Positions 47,142-54,405 of a stretch of 64,000 nucleotides of DNA are shown here, in pieces. Under the pieces are notes generated by a model that was not told the DNA's origin, ran no database searches, and saw only the letters and a list, made by a program, of their open reading frames with translations. Position 1 is the stretch's first letter. Each line of letters opens with the position of its first letter. Source of the DNA: Maridesulfovibrio sp. (lineage in GTDB: Bacteria; Desulfobacterota; Desulfovibrionia; Desulfovibrionales; Desulfovibrionaceae); assembly GCF_963677005.1 (NCBI RefSeq), contig NZ_OY781616.1:434001-498000 (forward strand), in the 5' to 3' direction. The position numbers and the translations under genes were made by a program.

Positions 47142-48170
47142 ATGCTTCTTTCCGAATTAGCAGGACTTCTCGGCCTGGAACTGTCCGGTGCCGAGAAGGA
47201 AATTACCGGAGTTAATACCCTTGAGCTGGCCGGTCCTACCGAGCTATCCTTTCTGGCAAACGCCAAATATGAACCTATGCTCAAGACAACCAGAGCTGCG
47301 GCTGTGGTGCTTGAAAAAAAGTATGCCGATCAGGTTGAATCAGCTTTGCTTAGTGAAAATCCGTATATGGATCTGGGCAAGGCAATGCACGTTTTTTCAA
47401 AACCTCAGGGCTGCCTGGACGGAGTTCACGAACTGGCATTCGTTCATGATGATGCAGAAGTTGATACAACGTGCACGGTATATCCTTTCGCTTTCATCGG
47501 CCGGGGGTCTAAGATCGGGGCCAACTGTAAAATCTTTCCCGGTGTGTACATCGGTGAGGATTGTGAAATCGGCCCCGGGTGTATTCTTTACCCCAACTGT
47601 TCGATCATGGCCGAAACGGTCATCGGGGCCGGGGTTATTATTCAGCCCGGCGCTGTTATAGGCGGCGACGGGTTCGGGTATGCGCAGGTTTCGGGAAAGC
47701 ATATGAAGATTCCGCAGATCGGTTCAGTAGAGCTTCAGAGTATGGTTGAAATCGGCGCAAATGCCTGCGTTGATCGGGCCGCTCTTGATGTTACCCGTAT
47801 CGGGGCCGGTACCAAAATAGACAACCTCGTTCAGATCGCTCATAATGTGACCACCGGTGAAGATTGTATTGTCATTTCCCAGTCCGGGGTAGCCGGGAGT
47901 ACAAAACTCGGTAAGGGTGTTATCCTAGCGGCTCAGGCCGGTCTGGTAGATAATATCAATATCGGCGACGGTGCCGTTATCGGAGCTCAGGCCGGTGTTA
48001 CCAACGATATTCCTGCAGGATTCATGGGGGCTGGTTCCCCTATTCAGGAAAAAGGAAAATTCCTTCGGTCTTCTGTTTACCATAGAAAACTCCCCGACAT
48101 GGGTAAGAAAATATCCGCACTGGAAAAACGAATAAAAGTTCTCGAAGCGGAGTTGAGTAAAGGAAAATAA
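47142..48170 (+). CDS. lpxD: UDP-3-O-acylglucosamine N-acyltransferase LpxD
   Basis: A 342-residue enzyme of lipid A synthesis that adds the second acyl chain. The N-terminal uridine-binding domain includes [18 protein letters not shown]. Hexapeptide repeats follow ([22 protein letters not shown], split over the beta-helix), with the catalytic His in [14 protein letters not shown]. The C-terminal helix ([17 protein letters not shown]) is standard. It starts seven bases after the skp stop and is followed one base later by fabZ. Confidence 0.96.
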   Translation: MLLSELAGLLGLELSGAEKEITGVNTLELAGPTELSFLANAKYEPMLKTTRAAAVVLEKKYADQVESALLSENPYMDLGKAMHVFSKPQGCLDGVHELAFVHDDAEVDTTCTVYPFAFIGRGSKIGANCKIFPGVYIGEDCEIGPGCILYPNCSIMAETVIGAGVIIQPGAVIGGDGFGYAQVSGKHMKIPQIGSVELQSMVEIGANACVDRAALDVTRIGAGTKIDNLVQIAHNVTTGEDCIVISQSGVAGSTKLGKGVILAAQAGLVDNINIGDGAVIGAQAGVTNDIPAGFMGAGSPIQEKGKFLRSSVYHRKLPDMGKKISALEKRIKVLEAELSKGK

Positions 48171-48171
48171 C

Positions 48172-48636
48172 GTGAGCAGTAACACACTAGATTATATCGA
48201 TATCAGAAAGATCATGAATCTGCTTCCCCACAGGTATCCTTTCCTGCTGGTGGACAGAGTTGAAGAACTCGTTCCCGGAGAATCTCTCAGGGCTTATAAG
48301 AATGTCACCATTAACGAGCCTTTTTTTCAGGGACATTTTCCCGGACTTCCCGTTATGCCCGGTGTTCTCATTGTGGAAGCCCTGGCTCAGGCCGGAGGGT
48401 TGGCTGTTCTTACCACTGGCAAAATCGACGTTGAAAGCAAGGTTTTTCTTTTTACCGGTATAAACAAGCTTAAATTTCGCAGACCGGTTGTCCCAGGAGA
48501 CAAACTGGTGCTGGAAGTAAGTGATATAAGGAAAAAGATGCACATCTGGAAAATGAAGTGCATCGCAACCGTTGACGGCGAAATCGCCGTACAAGGCGAA
48601 ATCGCCGCTGCCATTGTAGACAAGGAGTCTGTATAG
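48172..48636 (+). CDS. fabZ: 3-hydroxyacyl-ACP dehydratase FabZ
   Basis: A 154-residue hotdog-fold dehydratase. The catalytic His is in QGHFPGLPVMPGVL and the catalytic Glu in IVEALAQAGG. HRYPFLLVDRVEEL is the usual N-terminal block. It starts with GTG one base after the lpxD stop, with AGGAAA as the site. It supplies 3-hydroxyacyl-ACP metabolism shared between fatty acid and lipid A synthesis. Confidence 0.96.
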   Translation: MSSNTLDYIDIRKIMNLLPHRYPFLLVDRVEELVPGESLRAYKNVTINEPFFQGHFPGLPVMPGVLIVEALAQAGGLAVLTTGKIDVESKVFLFTGINKLKFRRPVVPGDKLVLEVSDIRKKMHIWKMKCIATVDGEIAVQGEIAAAIVDKESV

Positions 48637-49433
48637 TGGCTACTGAAATACATCCCAGTGCAATTGTGGATCCCGGCGCCAAGCTGGGAGAAAATGTCAA
48701 GATAGGTCCTTTCTGTGTTATCGAGGACAATACCGTAATCGGAGACAACTGCAGTCTGGACGCCAATGTCCAGATTAAATCGTTCACCCGTATGGGGTCG
48801 AACAATGTAGTTCATACCGGGGTTGTTCTGGGCGGTCCTCCGCAGCACCTCGCTTTCAAGAACGAGGAAACCACAGTCGAGATCGGAAACAACAACATTT
48901 TCCGTGAATACATGACTGTCCACAGGGGAACCGTACAGGGACGCGGCCGTACCGTAATCGGTGATAACTGCATGCTGATGGCCTATGTGCATATTGCTCA
49001 TGACTGTGTGCTCGGCAACAATGTCATTATGGCAAATGCCGCCAGTCTGGCCGGTCATGTTGATGTCGGCAACTATGTCAACATCGGCGGTATGTCCGGA
49101 ATACATCAGTTCGTGCGCATCGGTGATTACGCATTTCTCGGCGCAATGTCCGGTTTTGCACAGGACCTTCCGCCTTACATGCTGGCTACCGGAGTCCGTG
49201 GAGTATTGCACGGTCCGAACTCGGTAGGGCTTAGAAGGCACGGATTCAACTCCAAAACATGCATGTCGATCAAGAAAGCGTACAGGATTATTTTCCGCTC
49301 CGGCCTTACCAGGGAAGAGTCTATTGAAATGGCTGAAAAAGAGTTCCCGGATGTACCTGAAGTAGCACATCTGATCGAGTTTATACGTTCATCCGAGCGT
49401 GGCATATGCCCGGCAGATCGCTCTCCTGAATAG
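48636..49433 (+). CDS. lpxA: UDP-N-acetylglucosamine acyltransferase LpxA
   Basis: A 265-residue left-handed beta-helix acyltransferase, the first step of lipid A. Hexapeptide repeats run from about 10 to 190. The catalytic His is in YVHIAHDCVLGNN near residue 120. HQFVRIGDYAFLGAMSG and the C-terminal helical part complete the family pattern. It starts with GTG that shares one base with the fabZ stop codon (TAGTG). Confidence 0.96.
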   Translation: MATEIHPSAIVDPGAKLGENVKIGPFCVIEDNTVIGDNCSLDANVQIKSFTRMGSNNVVHTGVVLGGPPQHLAFKNEETTVEIGNNNIFREYMTVHRGTVQGRGRTVIGDNCMLMAYVHIAHDCVLGNNVIMANAASLAGHVDVGNYVNIGGMSGIHQFVRIGDYAFLGAMSGFAQDLPPYMLATGVRGVLHGPNSVGLRRHGFNSKTCMSIKKAYRIIFRSGLTREESIEMAEKEFPDVPEVAHLIEFIRSSERGICPADRSPE

Positions 49434-49436
49434 AAT

Positions 49437-50270
49437 ATGAGCGGAAATAATGAAGTTATCGGACTTATAGCAGGGGGGGGGCAATTCCCCCTCCTTGTTC
49501 TCAAGGGAGCCGCAGCACAGGGTCACCGTGTTGTGGCTGTTTTTTTTAAGGGCCATTCCAATCCTGATGTTTGCGCATTGGCCGATGCTTCTGTTGAACT
49601 GAAGCTTGGGCAGCTTTCCAAACTTATCTCTTTTTTCAAGACTAACGGCGTGACCAAAGTGGTTATGGCCGGGACAATCAACAAACCCAAGGCCTTGGAT
49701 ATTCGTCCTGATTTCAGGGCGGCAAAACTCTTGTTCAAACTGGCCACAAAGGGTGACGATGTGCTTTTGCGGGCTGTGACCCGCGAGTTTGAATCCGAAG
49801 GGATGGAGGTTGTCGGGCCTCATTCTTTTGCACCGCAGTTGCTGACTCCTGCCGGTCTGCTCAGTGGGCGGAAACCCAGCGAAACCGAGCAGGCCGATCT
49901 CGCAACAGGCTGGAAAACTGCCAAGGAACTTGGGCGGCTGGACATTGGGCAGTGTGTCGTCCTGCGTGAAGGTGTAATCACCGCTGTTGAAGCTATTGAA
50001 GGGACTGACGCGGCCATACGCCGGGGATGCGAGCTTGGCGGCAAAGGCTGTTGCATCGTGAAGGTGTTCAAGCCGGGACAGGAGGACAGGGTCGATATGC
50101 CTTCAATCGGTCTCAAGACCGTTCAGGGCATGCACGAACTTGGGGCGACCTGTCTGGGAGTAGAAGCCGGGAAAAGCCTTTTTTTCGATCTGGACAAGGC
50201 CGTCGAGTTTGCCGACAAACACGGAATCTGCATTGTCGGATTAACGGAAGAATGGTTCAGTGGTAGCTGA
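49437..50270 (+). CDS. lpxI: UDP-2,3-diacylglucosamine pyrophosphatase LpxI
   Basis: A 277-residue enzyme of the LpxI family (formerly DUF1009), the alternative to LpxH in lipid A synthesis. It starts GLIAGGGQFPLLVLKGA, has VVMAGTINKPKALDIRPD near residues 77-94, and closes with PSIGLKTVQGMHELGATCLG and the catalytic-region Asp in FDLDKAVEFADKHGICIVGL (split). A run of nine G's at 49473-49481 encodes the first Gly residues, a possible slippage site. It is the last gene of the envelope run, followed by a strong terminator; lpxB does not follow. Confidence 0.95.
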   Translation: MSGNNEVIGLIAGGGQFPLLVLKGAAAQGHRVVAVFFKGHSNPDVCALADASVELKLGQLSKLISFFKTNGVTKVVMAGTINKPKALDIRPDFRAAKLLFKLATKGDDVLLRAVTREFESEGMEVVGPHSFAPQLLTPAGLLSGRKPSETEQADLATGWKTAKELGRLDIGQCVVLREGVITAVEAIEGTDAAIRRGCELGGKGCCIVKVFKPGQEDRVDMPSIGLKTVQGMHELGATCLGVEAGKSLFFDLDKAVEFADKHGICIVGLTEEWFSGS

Positions 50271-50300
50271 GCAATCTTTTAGCGGTTGGAATATTTTTAA

Positions 50301-50343
50301 AAATCAAAACGGCATGTCCTTATAGGGCATGCCGTTTTGATTT
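50301..50343. terminator. Strong bidirectional terminator after lpxI
   Basis: AAATCAAAACGGCATG (50301-50316) pairs perfectly with CATGCCGTTTTGATTT (50328-50343) around an 11-base loop. It ends the lysS-lpxI run and the minus-strand fmdB operon. Confidence 0.92.
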
Positions 50344-50381
50344 GAAACAGGTTCATCAAGGTAAAGTCTGTACAGCCGGGA

Positions 50382-50627
50382 TTATGCTTTCCCGCAGCAT
50401 GAACCGGGAACACATCCTTTTGCCGACGGATTTGCTCCGCAACAGCCCGTTCCCCTTGCATCGGGGACGTTCGGGGTGTCTTTTCCTGTCAGCGATGATG
50501 TTGACGACATGAGTTTTTCCACGGAGTTTGAACCGCACGAAGGACAGGCCGCAGACGTTGCTTCAGGGCTGCTTATTTCTTCGTAGATATTGCCGCACTC
50601 AAGGCATTTGTATTCGTAGATGGGCAT
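50382..50627 (-). CDS. FmdB-type zinc ribbon protein
   Basis: An 81-residue protein. MPIYEYKCLECG and CPSCGS give the two CxxC knuckles of the FmdB zinc ribbon. The C-terminal third is rich in Gly and Cys (GTGCCGANPSAKGC and CCGKA), more than usual for the family. It is the last gene of a four-gene run with the CGGC protein and two MinD ATPases, four bases after the CGGC stop. Its role is unknown. Confidence 0.88.
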   Translation of the reverse strand: MPIYEYKCLECGNIYEEISSPEATSAACPSCGSNSVEKLMSSTSSLTGKDTPNVPDARGTGCCGANPSAKGCVPGSCCGKA

Positions 50628-50631
50628 AAGG

Positions 50632-51003
50632 CTATTCCGCGAAAATGTTTTCAGGCTGGAACGGGTGGGTGCCTTCTATTACTTCACAGCCAGCCTTGGC
50701 CTTGATCTTTTTGATCAGGGTTTCCTTGTAGGGACAGTGTATCGCCACGCAGGGCGCAATATGAACTTTGGTGGGTGTTTCTCCGAGCTTGGAGTTCCAG
50801 AGTTTCATAAGGGCCATGCGCGGGACGATAGCCATGCCCGGACAGTCTCCGCAGCCCATTACACCCATCAATTCCGCGTCCTTGTCATAACGTTCAAATT
50901 CACCTGCACGGCGGTTGAAACCGACCATGCAGCGGGAGCATCCGATACAGGTGTCATCCATGGTGCGTTTGCAGCCGATGATAAGAATTTTTTCCTTGGA
51001 CAT
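50632..51003 (-). CDS. CGGC-domain metal/redox protein
   Basis: A 123-residue soluble protein of the CGGC family: ILIIGCKRTMDDTCIGCSRCM at the start, GVMGCGDCPGMAIVPRM in the middle (CGDC in place of CGGC), and HIAPCVAIHCPYK near residue 82. Family members are thought to bind metal or iron-sulfur clusters through these Cys residues. It lies ten bases after the first MinD-type ATPase gene. Confidence 0.88.
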   Translation of the reverse strand: MSKEKILIIGCKRTMDDTCIGCSRCMVGFNRRAGEFERYDKDAELMGVMGCGDCPGMAIVPRMALMKLWNSKLGETPTKVHIAPCVAIHCPYKETLIKKIKAKAGCEVIEGTHPFQPENIFAE

Positions 51004-51012
51004 ATGATTCTC

Positions 51013-51870
51013 CTAAAGATTTTTTTCCATTTTTGCCCATATTGCCTGAAAATTTTTGCCCATTCCTTCCGGGTCATATTCCATCACCGAGAGACCTTCA
51101 AGCTGGGCTTTGGTGAAGATGGTGTCATAAGGAAGTTCGCCGGCCAGCAGAATGTTTTTCTCCGCACAGAAAGATCTGATTTCATTTTCCTGTGCCGAGT
51201 TTATTCCGCACTTGTTGATAATCGCCATGGACGGAATTTTGAAGTGTTCCGTGAGCTTGTGGACTCGTTTGAGGTCATGCACTGCTGATATTGTCGGTTC
51301 AGCCACGAAGACAGCCAGGTCCGCATTGGTCAGCGATGCTATTACCGGGCATCCGACTCCCGGCGAACCGTCTACCAGAACCAGTTCGGCTCCATCCTGT
51401 TCCGCCGCTTCCGCGGAGGCGTTGCGCACGGTGGTTACCAGTTTGCCGGAATTTTCTTCACCGATGCCGAGGGCGGCGTGGATCATTGTTCCGAACCTTG
51501 TCGATGATTTGAACCATTGTCCGCAGTTACGCGGCTGTACGTTTACAGCGCCTGAAGGGCATACATAGGAGCAAACCCCGCATCCTTCACATTTTTCCGG
51601 CAGGACCTTGAAATCGTCGGAAATCGCGTCAAATCTGCAATGCTCAGCGCAGAGACCGCACTGAGTGCATATTTCCGGGTCTATAGAGGGTCTTTCCCCG
51701 CTGACAAAGTCGTGGGTATCAATAATTTCCGGGGAAAGGATAAGGTGCAGGTCAGCCGCGTCCACATCGCAGTCCGCGAGCACTTTTTTCGGCCCGATGG
51801 CTGCAAGACCCGCAACTACACTGGTTTTACCTGTTCCGCCCTTGCCGCTGATTACTACTAACTGTTTCAT
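51013..51870 (-). CDS. MinD-family ATPase with inserted ferredoxin domain (second of pair)
   Basis: A 285-residue P-loop ATPase. The deviant Walker A is VISGKGGTGKTS at residues 6-17. A ferredoxin domain with two 4Fe-4S motifs is inserted at about 63-112 (CTQCGLCAEHCRF, CEGCGVCSYVCPSG). The switch is LVLVDGSPGVGCPVIASL. This is the group found in the Desulfovibrio ORP gene cluster and near Mrp/DinitroFeMo cofactor proteins. It probably assembles or carries iron-sulfur or mixed-metal clusters and acts with its neighbour encoded five bases upstream. Confidence 0.93.
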   Translation of the reverse strand: MKQLVVISGKGGTGKTSVVAGLAAIGPKKVLADCDVDAADLHLILSPEIIDTHDFVSGERPSIDPEICTQCGLCAEHCRFDAISDDFKVLPEKCEGCGVCSYVCPSGAVNVQPRNCGQWFKSSTRFGTMIHAALGIGEENSGKLVTTVRNASAEAAEQDGAELVLVDGSPGVGCPVIASLTNADLAVFVAEPTISAVHDLKRVHKLTEHFKIPSMAIINKCGINSAQENEIRSFCAEKNILLAGELPYDTIFTKAQLEGLSVMEYDPEGMGKNFQAIWAKMEKNL

Positions 51871-51874
51871 TCCG

Positions 51875-52732
51875 TTATGCCCCGCTGACCTGTGTTTGGA
51901 CGGCCTTCCAGATATCCGCGAAAATTTCCTTGAATCCGGGGATGGTTTCGTAAAGAAGCCCTCCTTCGGAGTATTTGGACGCTGCCTCGCGGCTGTGGGG
52001 CAGGGCCCCCAGAAGCGGGACGTCCTTATCTTTCAGGTAGGTTTCCACCCGGTCATCGCCCATTCCGGAGCGGTTGATAATTACTCCGCATTTTTTGTCC
52101 AGCGTCTGCATCAGCTTGACGGCGAGGTCCAGATCATGAAGTCCGAACGGGGTCGGTTCGGTTACAAGGACAACGAAATCAGCACCCTCAATCGATTCAA
52201 CCACCGGGCAGGAGGTGCCCGGAGGACAATCCAGAATGTTCACTTCCGCCGGGGGAGACATTTTCTTGACCGCCTTGATGAGCGGTGGAGACATGGCTTC
52301 ACCGATGCGCAGCAGACCACGGGTAAAATCTATATTGCCGGCCTTGCCTGTTGCTGTTGTCCCGATCATCCTCTGTCCCTCTCCGATGGCATCGGCAGGA
52401 CAGGCCAGTTCGCACAGGCCGCATCCGTGGCACAGTTCCGAAAAGCTTAGTACCGCGTCCACCATCCAGATGAGCGATTTGAATCTGCAAAGCTCAATGC
52501 ATTTGCGGCACGATTCTCCGATACATTTATCTTCGTCTATTTTCGGTACCGGCAGGTATTCTTCCTTTTCGGCACTCAGATCCGGGTTGAGAAAAAAATG
52601 GGCGTTCGGTTCTTCCACATCACAGTCCGTGAAACTGACGCCGACTCCCAATGAATCAAGGTAAGCTGCAAAGTTGACCGCAACCGTGGTTTTACCGGTC
52701 CCCCCCTTGCCGCTGGCTATCGCAATTTTCAT
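51875..52732 (-). CDS. MinD-family ATPase with inserted ferredoxin domain (first of pair)
   Basis: A 285-residue paralogue of the next gene. Walker A is IASGKGGTGKTTV, the inserted clusters are CIGESCRKCIELCRF and CHGCGLCELACPAD, and the switch is NILDCPPGTSCPVVES. The Cys spacing of the first cluster differs from that of its partner (CxxxxCxxC). The two probably form a heterodimer. The gene is separated from the upstream DUF5320 gene by about 210 bases, so it may have its own promoter or depend on read-through. Confidence 0.93.
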   Translation of the reverse strand: MKIAIASGKGGTGKTTVAVNFAAYLDSLGVGVSFTDCDVEEPNAHFFLNPDLSAEKEEYLPVPKIDEDKCIGESCRKCIELCRFKSLIWMVDAVLSFSELCHGCGLCELACPADAIGEGQRMIGTTATGKAGNIDFTRGLLRIGEAMSPPLIKAVKKMSPPAEVNILDCPPGTSCPVVESIEGADFVVLVTEPTPFGLHDLDLAVKLMQTLDKKCGVIINRSGMGDDRVETYLKDKDVPLLGALPHSREAASKYSEGGLLYETIPGFKEIFADIWKAVQTQVSGA

Positions 52733-52908
52733 CTAATCTGTCCTTTGTTTCTATATCTCTTTTCCGGTGGCCCTGCGGGGCTGGAATTGTTGTGCTTTGC
52801 GTTTTTGTTTTTATTCCTGCCTGGATTTCCATGCAGGTTTTTTGAAGCCGGTGTCAGCTGTACCCCGGAATATCTTTAGGGAATCAGGCAGAACCACGAG
52901 ATTAAATT

Positions 52909-52932
52909 GCCTCCGGCAGGTATGCCGGAGGC
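52909..52932 (-). terminator. Hairpin after the DUF5320 gene
   Basis: GCCTCCGGCA and TGCCGGAGGC form a perfect 10-bp stem with a four-base loop. The following minus-strand sequence is AATTTAAT, so the T run is weak and some read-through into the MinD genes is likely. Confidence 0.65.
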
Positions 52933-52943
52933 TGTTGTCTGTT

Positions 52944-53252
52944 CTAGCGTTCAGCTGACATGGCCCGGAGTTTTCTGTTTTCGTCTTCCAGTTCTATGAT
53001 GCGTTTTTCAAGGGAAGTTTCGTAGCGTTCGTCTACCGGTGCATTCATCCCGGAGAACCGGCACATGCCGTTTCCTCTTCCGATGCCGCGACCGAACCAG
53101 GCTCCGTTTGAACGTCCGTTTCCGCATCTCATGGCACGGCCCTTCATTGCCGAACCTTTTGCCATTCTGCCTCTGGCCTGTCCTGCTCCGCAGGGACCAA
53201 GTCCAAGACCCGGCCTGTCGGAGCGGCTCTGATTTCTGTTCATCATGGGCAT
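52944..53252 (-). CDS. DUF5320-type Gly/Met/Arg-rich small protein
   Basis: A 102-residue protein. The first two thirds are rich in Gly, Arg and Met with scattered Cys (GLGLGPCGAGQARGRM, GRGIGRGNGMCRFSGM), and the C-terminus is a short coiled coil (EKRIIELEDENRKLRAMSA). It resembles DUF5320 proteins, which usually sit beside MinD-ferredoxin ATPases and DinitroFeMo cofactor proteins. It may bind metal or cluster intermediates; this is inferred from context. Confidence 0.78.
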   Translation of the reverse strand: MPMMNRNQSRSDRPGLGLGPCGAGQARGRMAKGSAMKGRAMRCGNGRSNGAWFGRGIGRGNGMCRFSGMNAPVDERYETSLEKRIIELEDENRKLRAMSAER

Positions 53253-53381
53253 TGATTTTGCTCCTTTTTTTTGGTTATTGCTATCTCCTAGTGAGCAACT
53301 GTCGTGCCTTTTGTGAAAAACAAATGATTATAGTGTGTTGAGTAGTTGTGTTAATGCCGAGAAATAATTAAAACGACTAAC

Positions 53382-53434
53382 AATTAGCCCGGTTTTATAA
53401 AAGTGGGCGTAAAATTAGCCCGCTGTTTCGGGCT
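53382..53434. promoter_or_regulatory. Direct repeats and dyad in the divergent DUF5320/DUF89 promoter region
   Basis: AATTAGCCCG occurs at 53382-53391 and again at 53413-53422, 31 bases apart (about three helical turns). The second copy overlaps a dyad AGCCCG-CTGTTT-CGGGCT at 53417-53434. The arrangement is upstream of the DUF89 start and could be a regulator site. Confidence 0.45.
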
Positions 53435-53450
53435 GAGTAAAGGTGAATAT

Positions 53451-54302
53451 ATGAAGACCAGTCTGGATTGCCTTCCATGTTTTTTGACTATGGCTCTTTC
53501 CGGGATCAGGGCAGCCTGCCCCGGAAGAGAGGATATTCATGAGGCCGTTATGCGGCATTGGGCGGCCGGGTTTGCAAACGCCGATCTGGAAGAGTCTCCG
53601 CCTTCACTGGCGGGCCGTCTGTTTCGGGAGACTTCCGGATACATGGAAGGGATAGATATTTTCAGGGAGCAGAAGGAACAGGCCAACAGCCGTGTTCTGG
53701 AGCTGCTGCCGCAGGTTCGGGAAAGGGTTCTATCCAGTGACGATCCTTTGCTGGCAGCCATGGGTGTATCCATTATCGGTAATTACATGGACTGTTCGGT
53801 AATGGGTAAGTATGATTGGGAGTCGGAACTGGACAGCCTTGAAAAGGGATTGGACCGGGAATTGTTTTCCGTTTTTCTGGAAAAGACCAGAAAGGAAGGA
53901 GAGCTGCTTGTTCTGGGTGACAATGCCGGGGAAATAGGGCTGGATACAATTCTGACCGGGTTGCTTGCGGATGAGGGAATAAACATCACTTACGCGGTGC
54001 GAGGGAGCAATATTCTAAATGACGCCACGATGGAGGATGCAAAAATTGTGGGCATGACCGGTGTCTGTGAAGTTATTCCGTCCGGCGTTGATACTCCCGG
54101 TACCGTGCTTGAGAGGTGCAGTTCGGAGTTTAGGACAAGACTTGACGACGCACCGGTTATCCTCAGCAAGGGGCAGGGCAATTTCGAAGCGCTTTGGGGC
54201 AACAGGGCCGGAGTCTTTTACGCCTTCAAGGTCAAATGTCCGGTCGTGGCCGGAATCACGGGGTACCCGATGAAAACGTCCCTTTTCTGCCGGGAAGATT
54301 AA
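53451..54302 (+). CDS. DUF89/ARMT1-family metal-dependent phosphatase
   Basis: A 283-residue protein. It starts with the Cys-containing MKTSLDCLPCFLTMAL typical of prokaryotic DUF89 proteins. The metal site has LVLGDNAGEIGLDTIL (Asp, Asn, Asp) near residue 160, followed by YAVRGSNILNDAT and VILSKGQGNFEALWG. Family members hydrolyse phosphate from damaged or phosphorylated metabolites. The ATG at 53451 follows AAAGGTGA; an earlier in-frame codon at 53403 would include the dyad sequence and is less likely. It is divergent from the DUF5320/MinD run. Confidence 0.88.
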   Translation: MKTSLDCLPCFLTMALSGIRAACPGREDIHEAVMRHWAAGFANADLEESPPSLAGRLFRETSGYMEGIDIFREQKEQANSRVLELLPQVRERVLSSDDPLLAAMGVSIIGNYMDCSVMGKYDWESELDSLEKGLDRELFSVFLEKTRKEGELLVLGDNAGEIGLDTILTGLLADEGINITYAVRGSNILNDATMEDAKIVGMTGVCEVIPSGVDTPGTVLERCSSEFRTRLDDAPVILSKGQGNFEALWGNRAGVFYAFKVKCPVVAGITGYPMKTSLFCRED

Positions 54303-54405
54303 TTGTTGTTAATTTGGGTGATTCCGGCGATACTTCTCACTTATCGTCATCAGGCCGTGTTTTGATCGCGGACTGTTGGCCGGTGCGGATTAATTTTAAA
54401 AACTG

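Noticed and set aside
48387..49370. 327-codon frame on the minus strand
   Set aside because: Antisense to fabZ and lpxA, whose motifs are complete.
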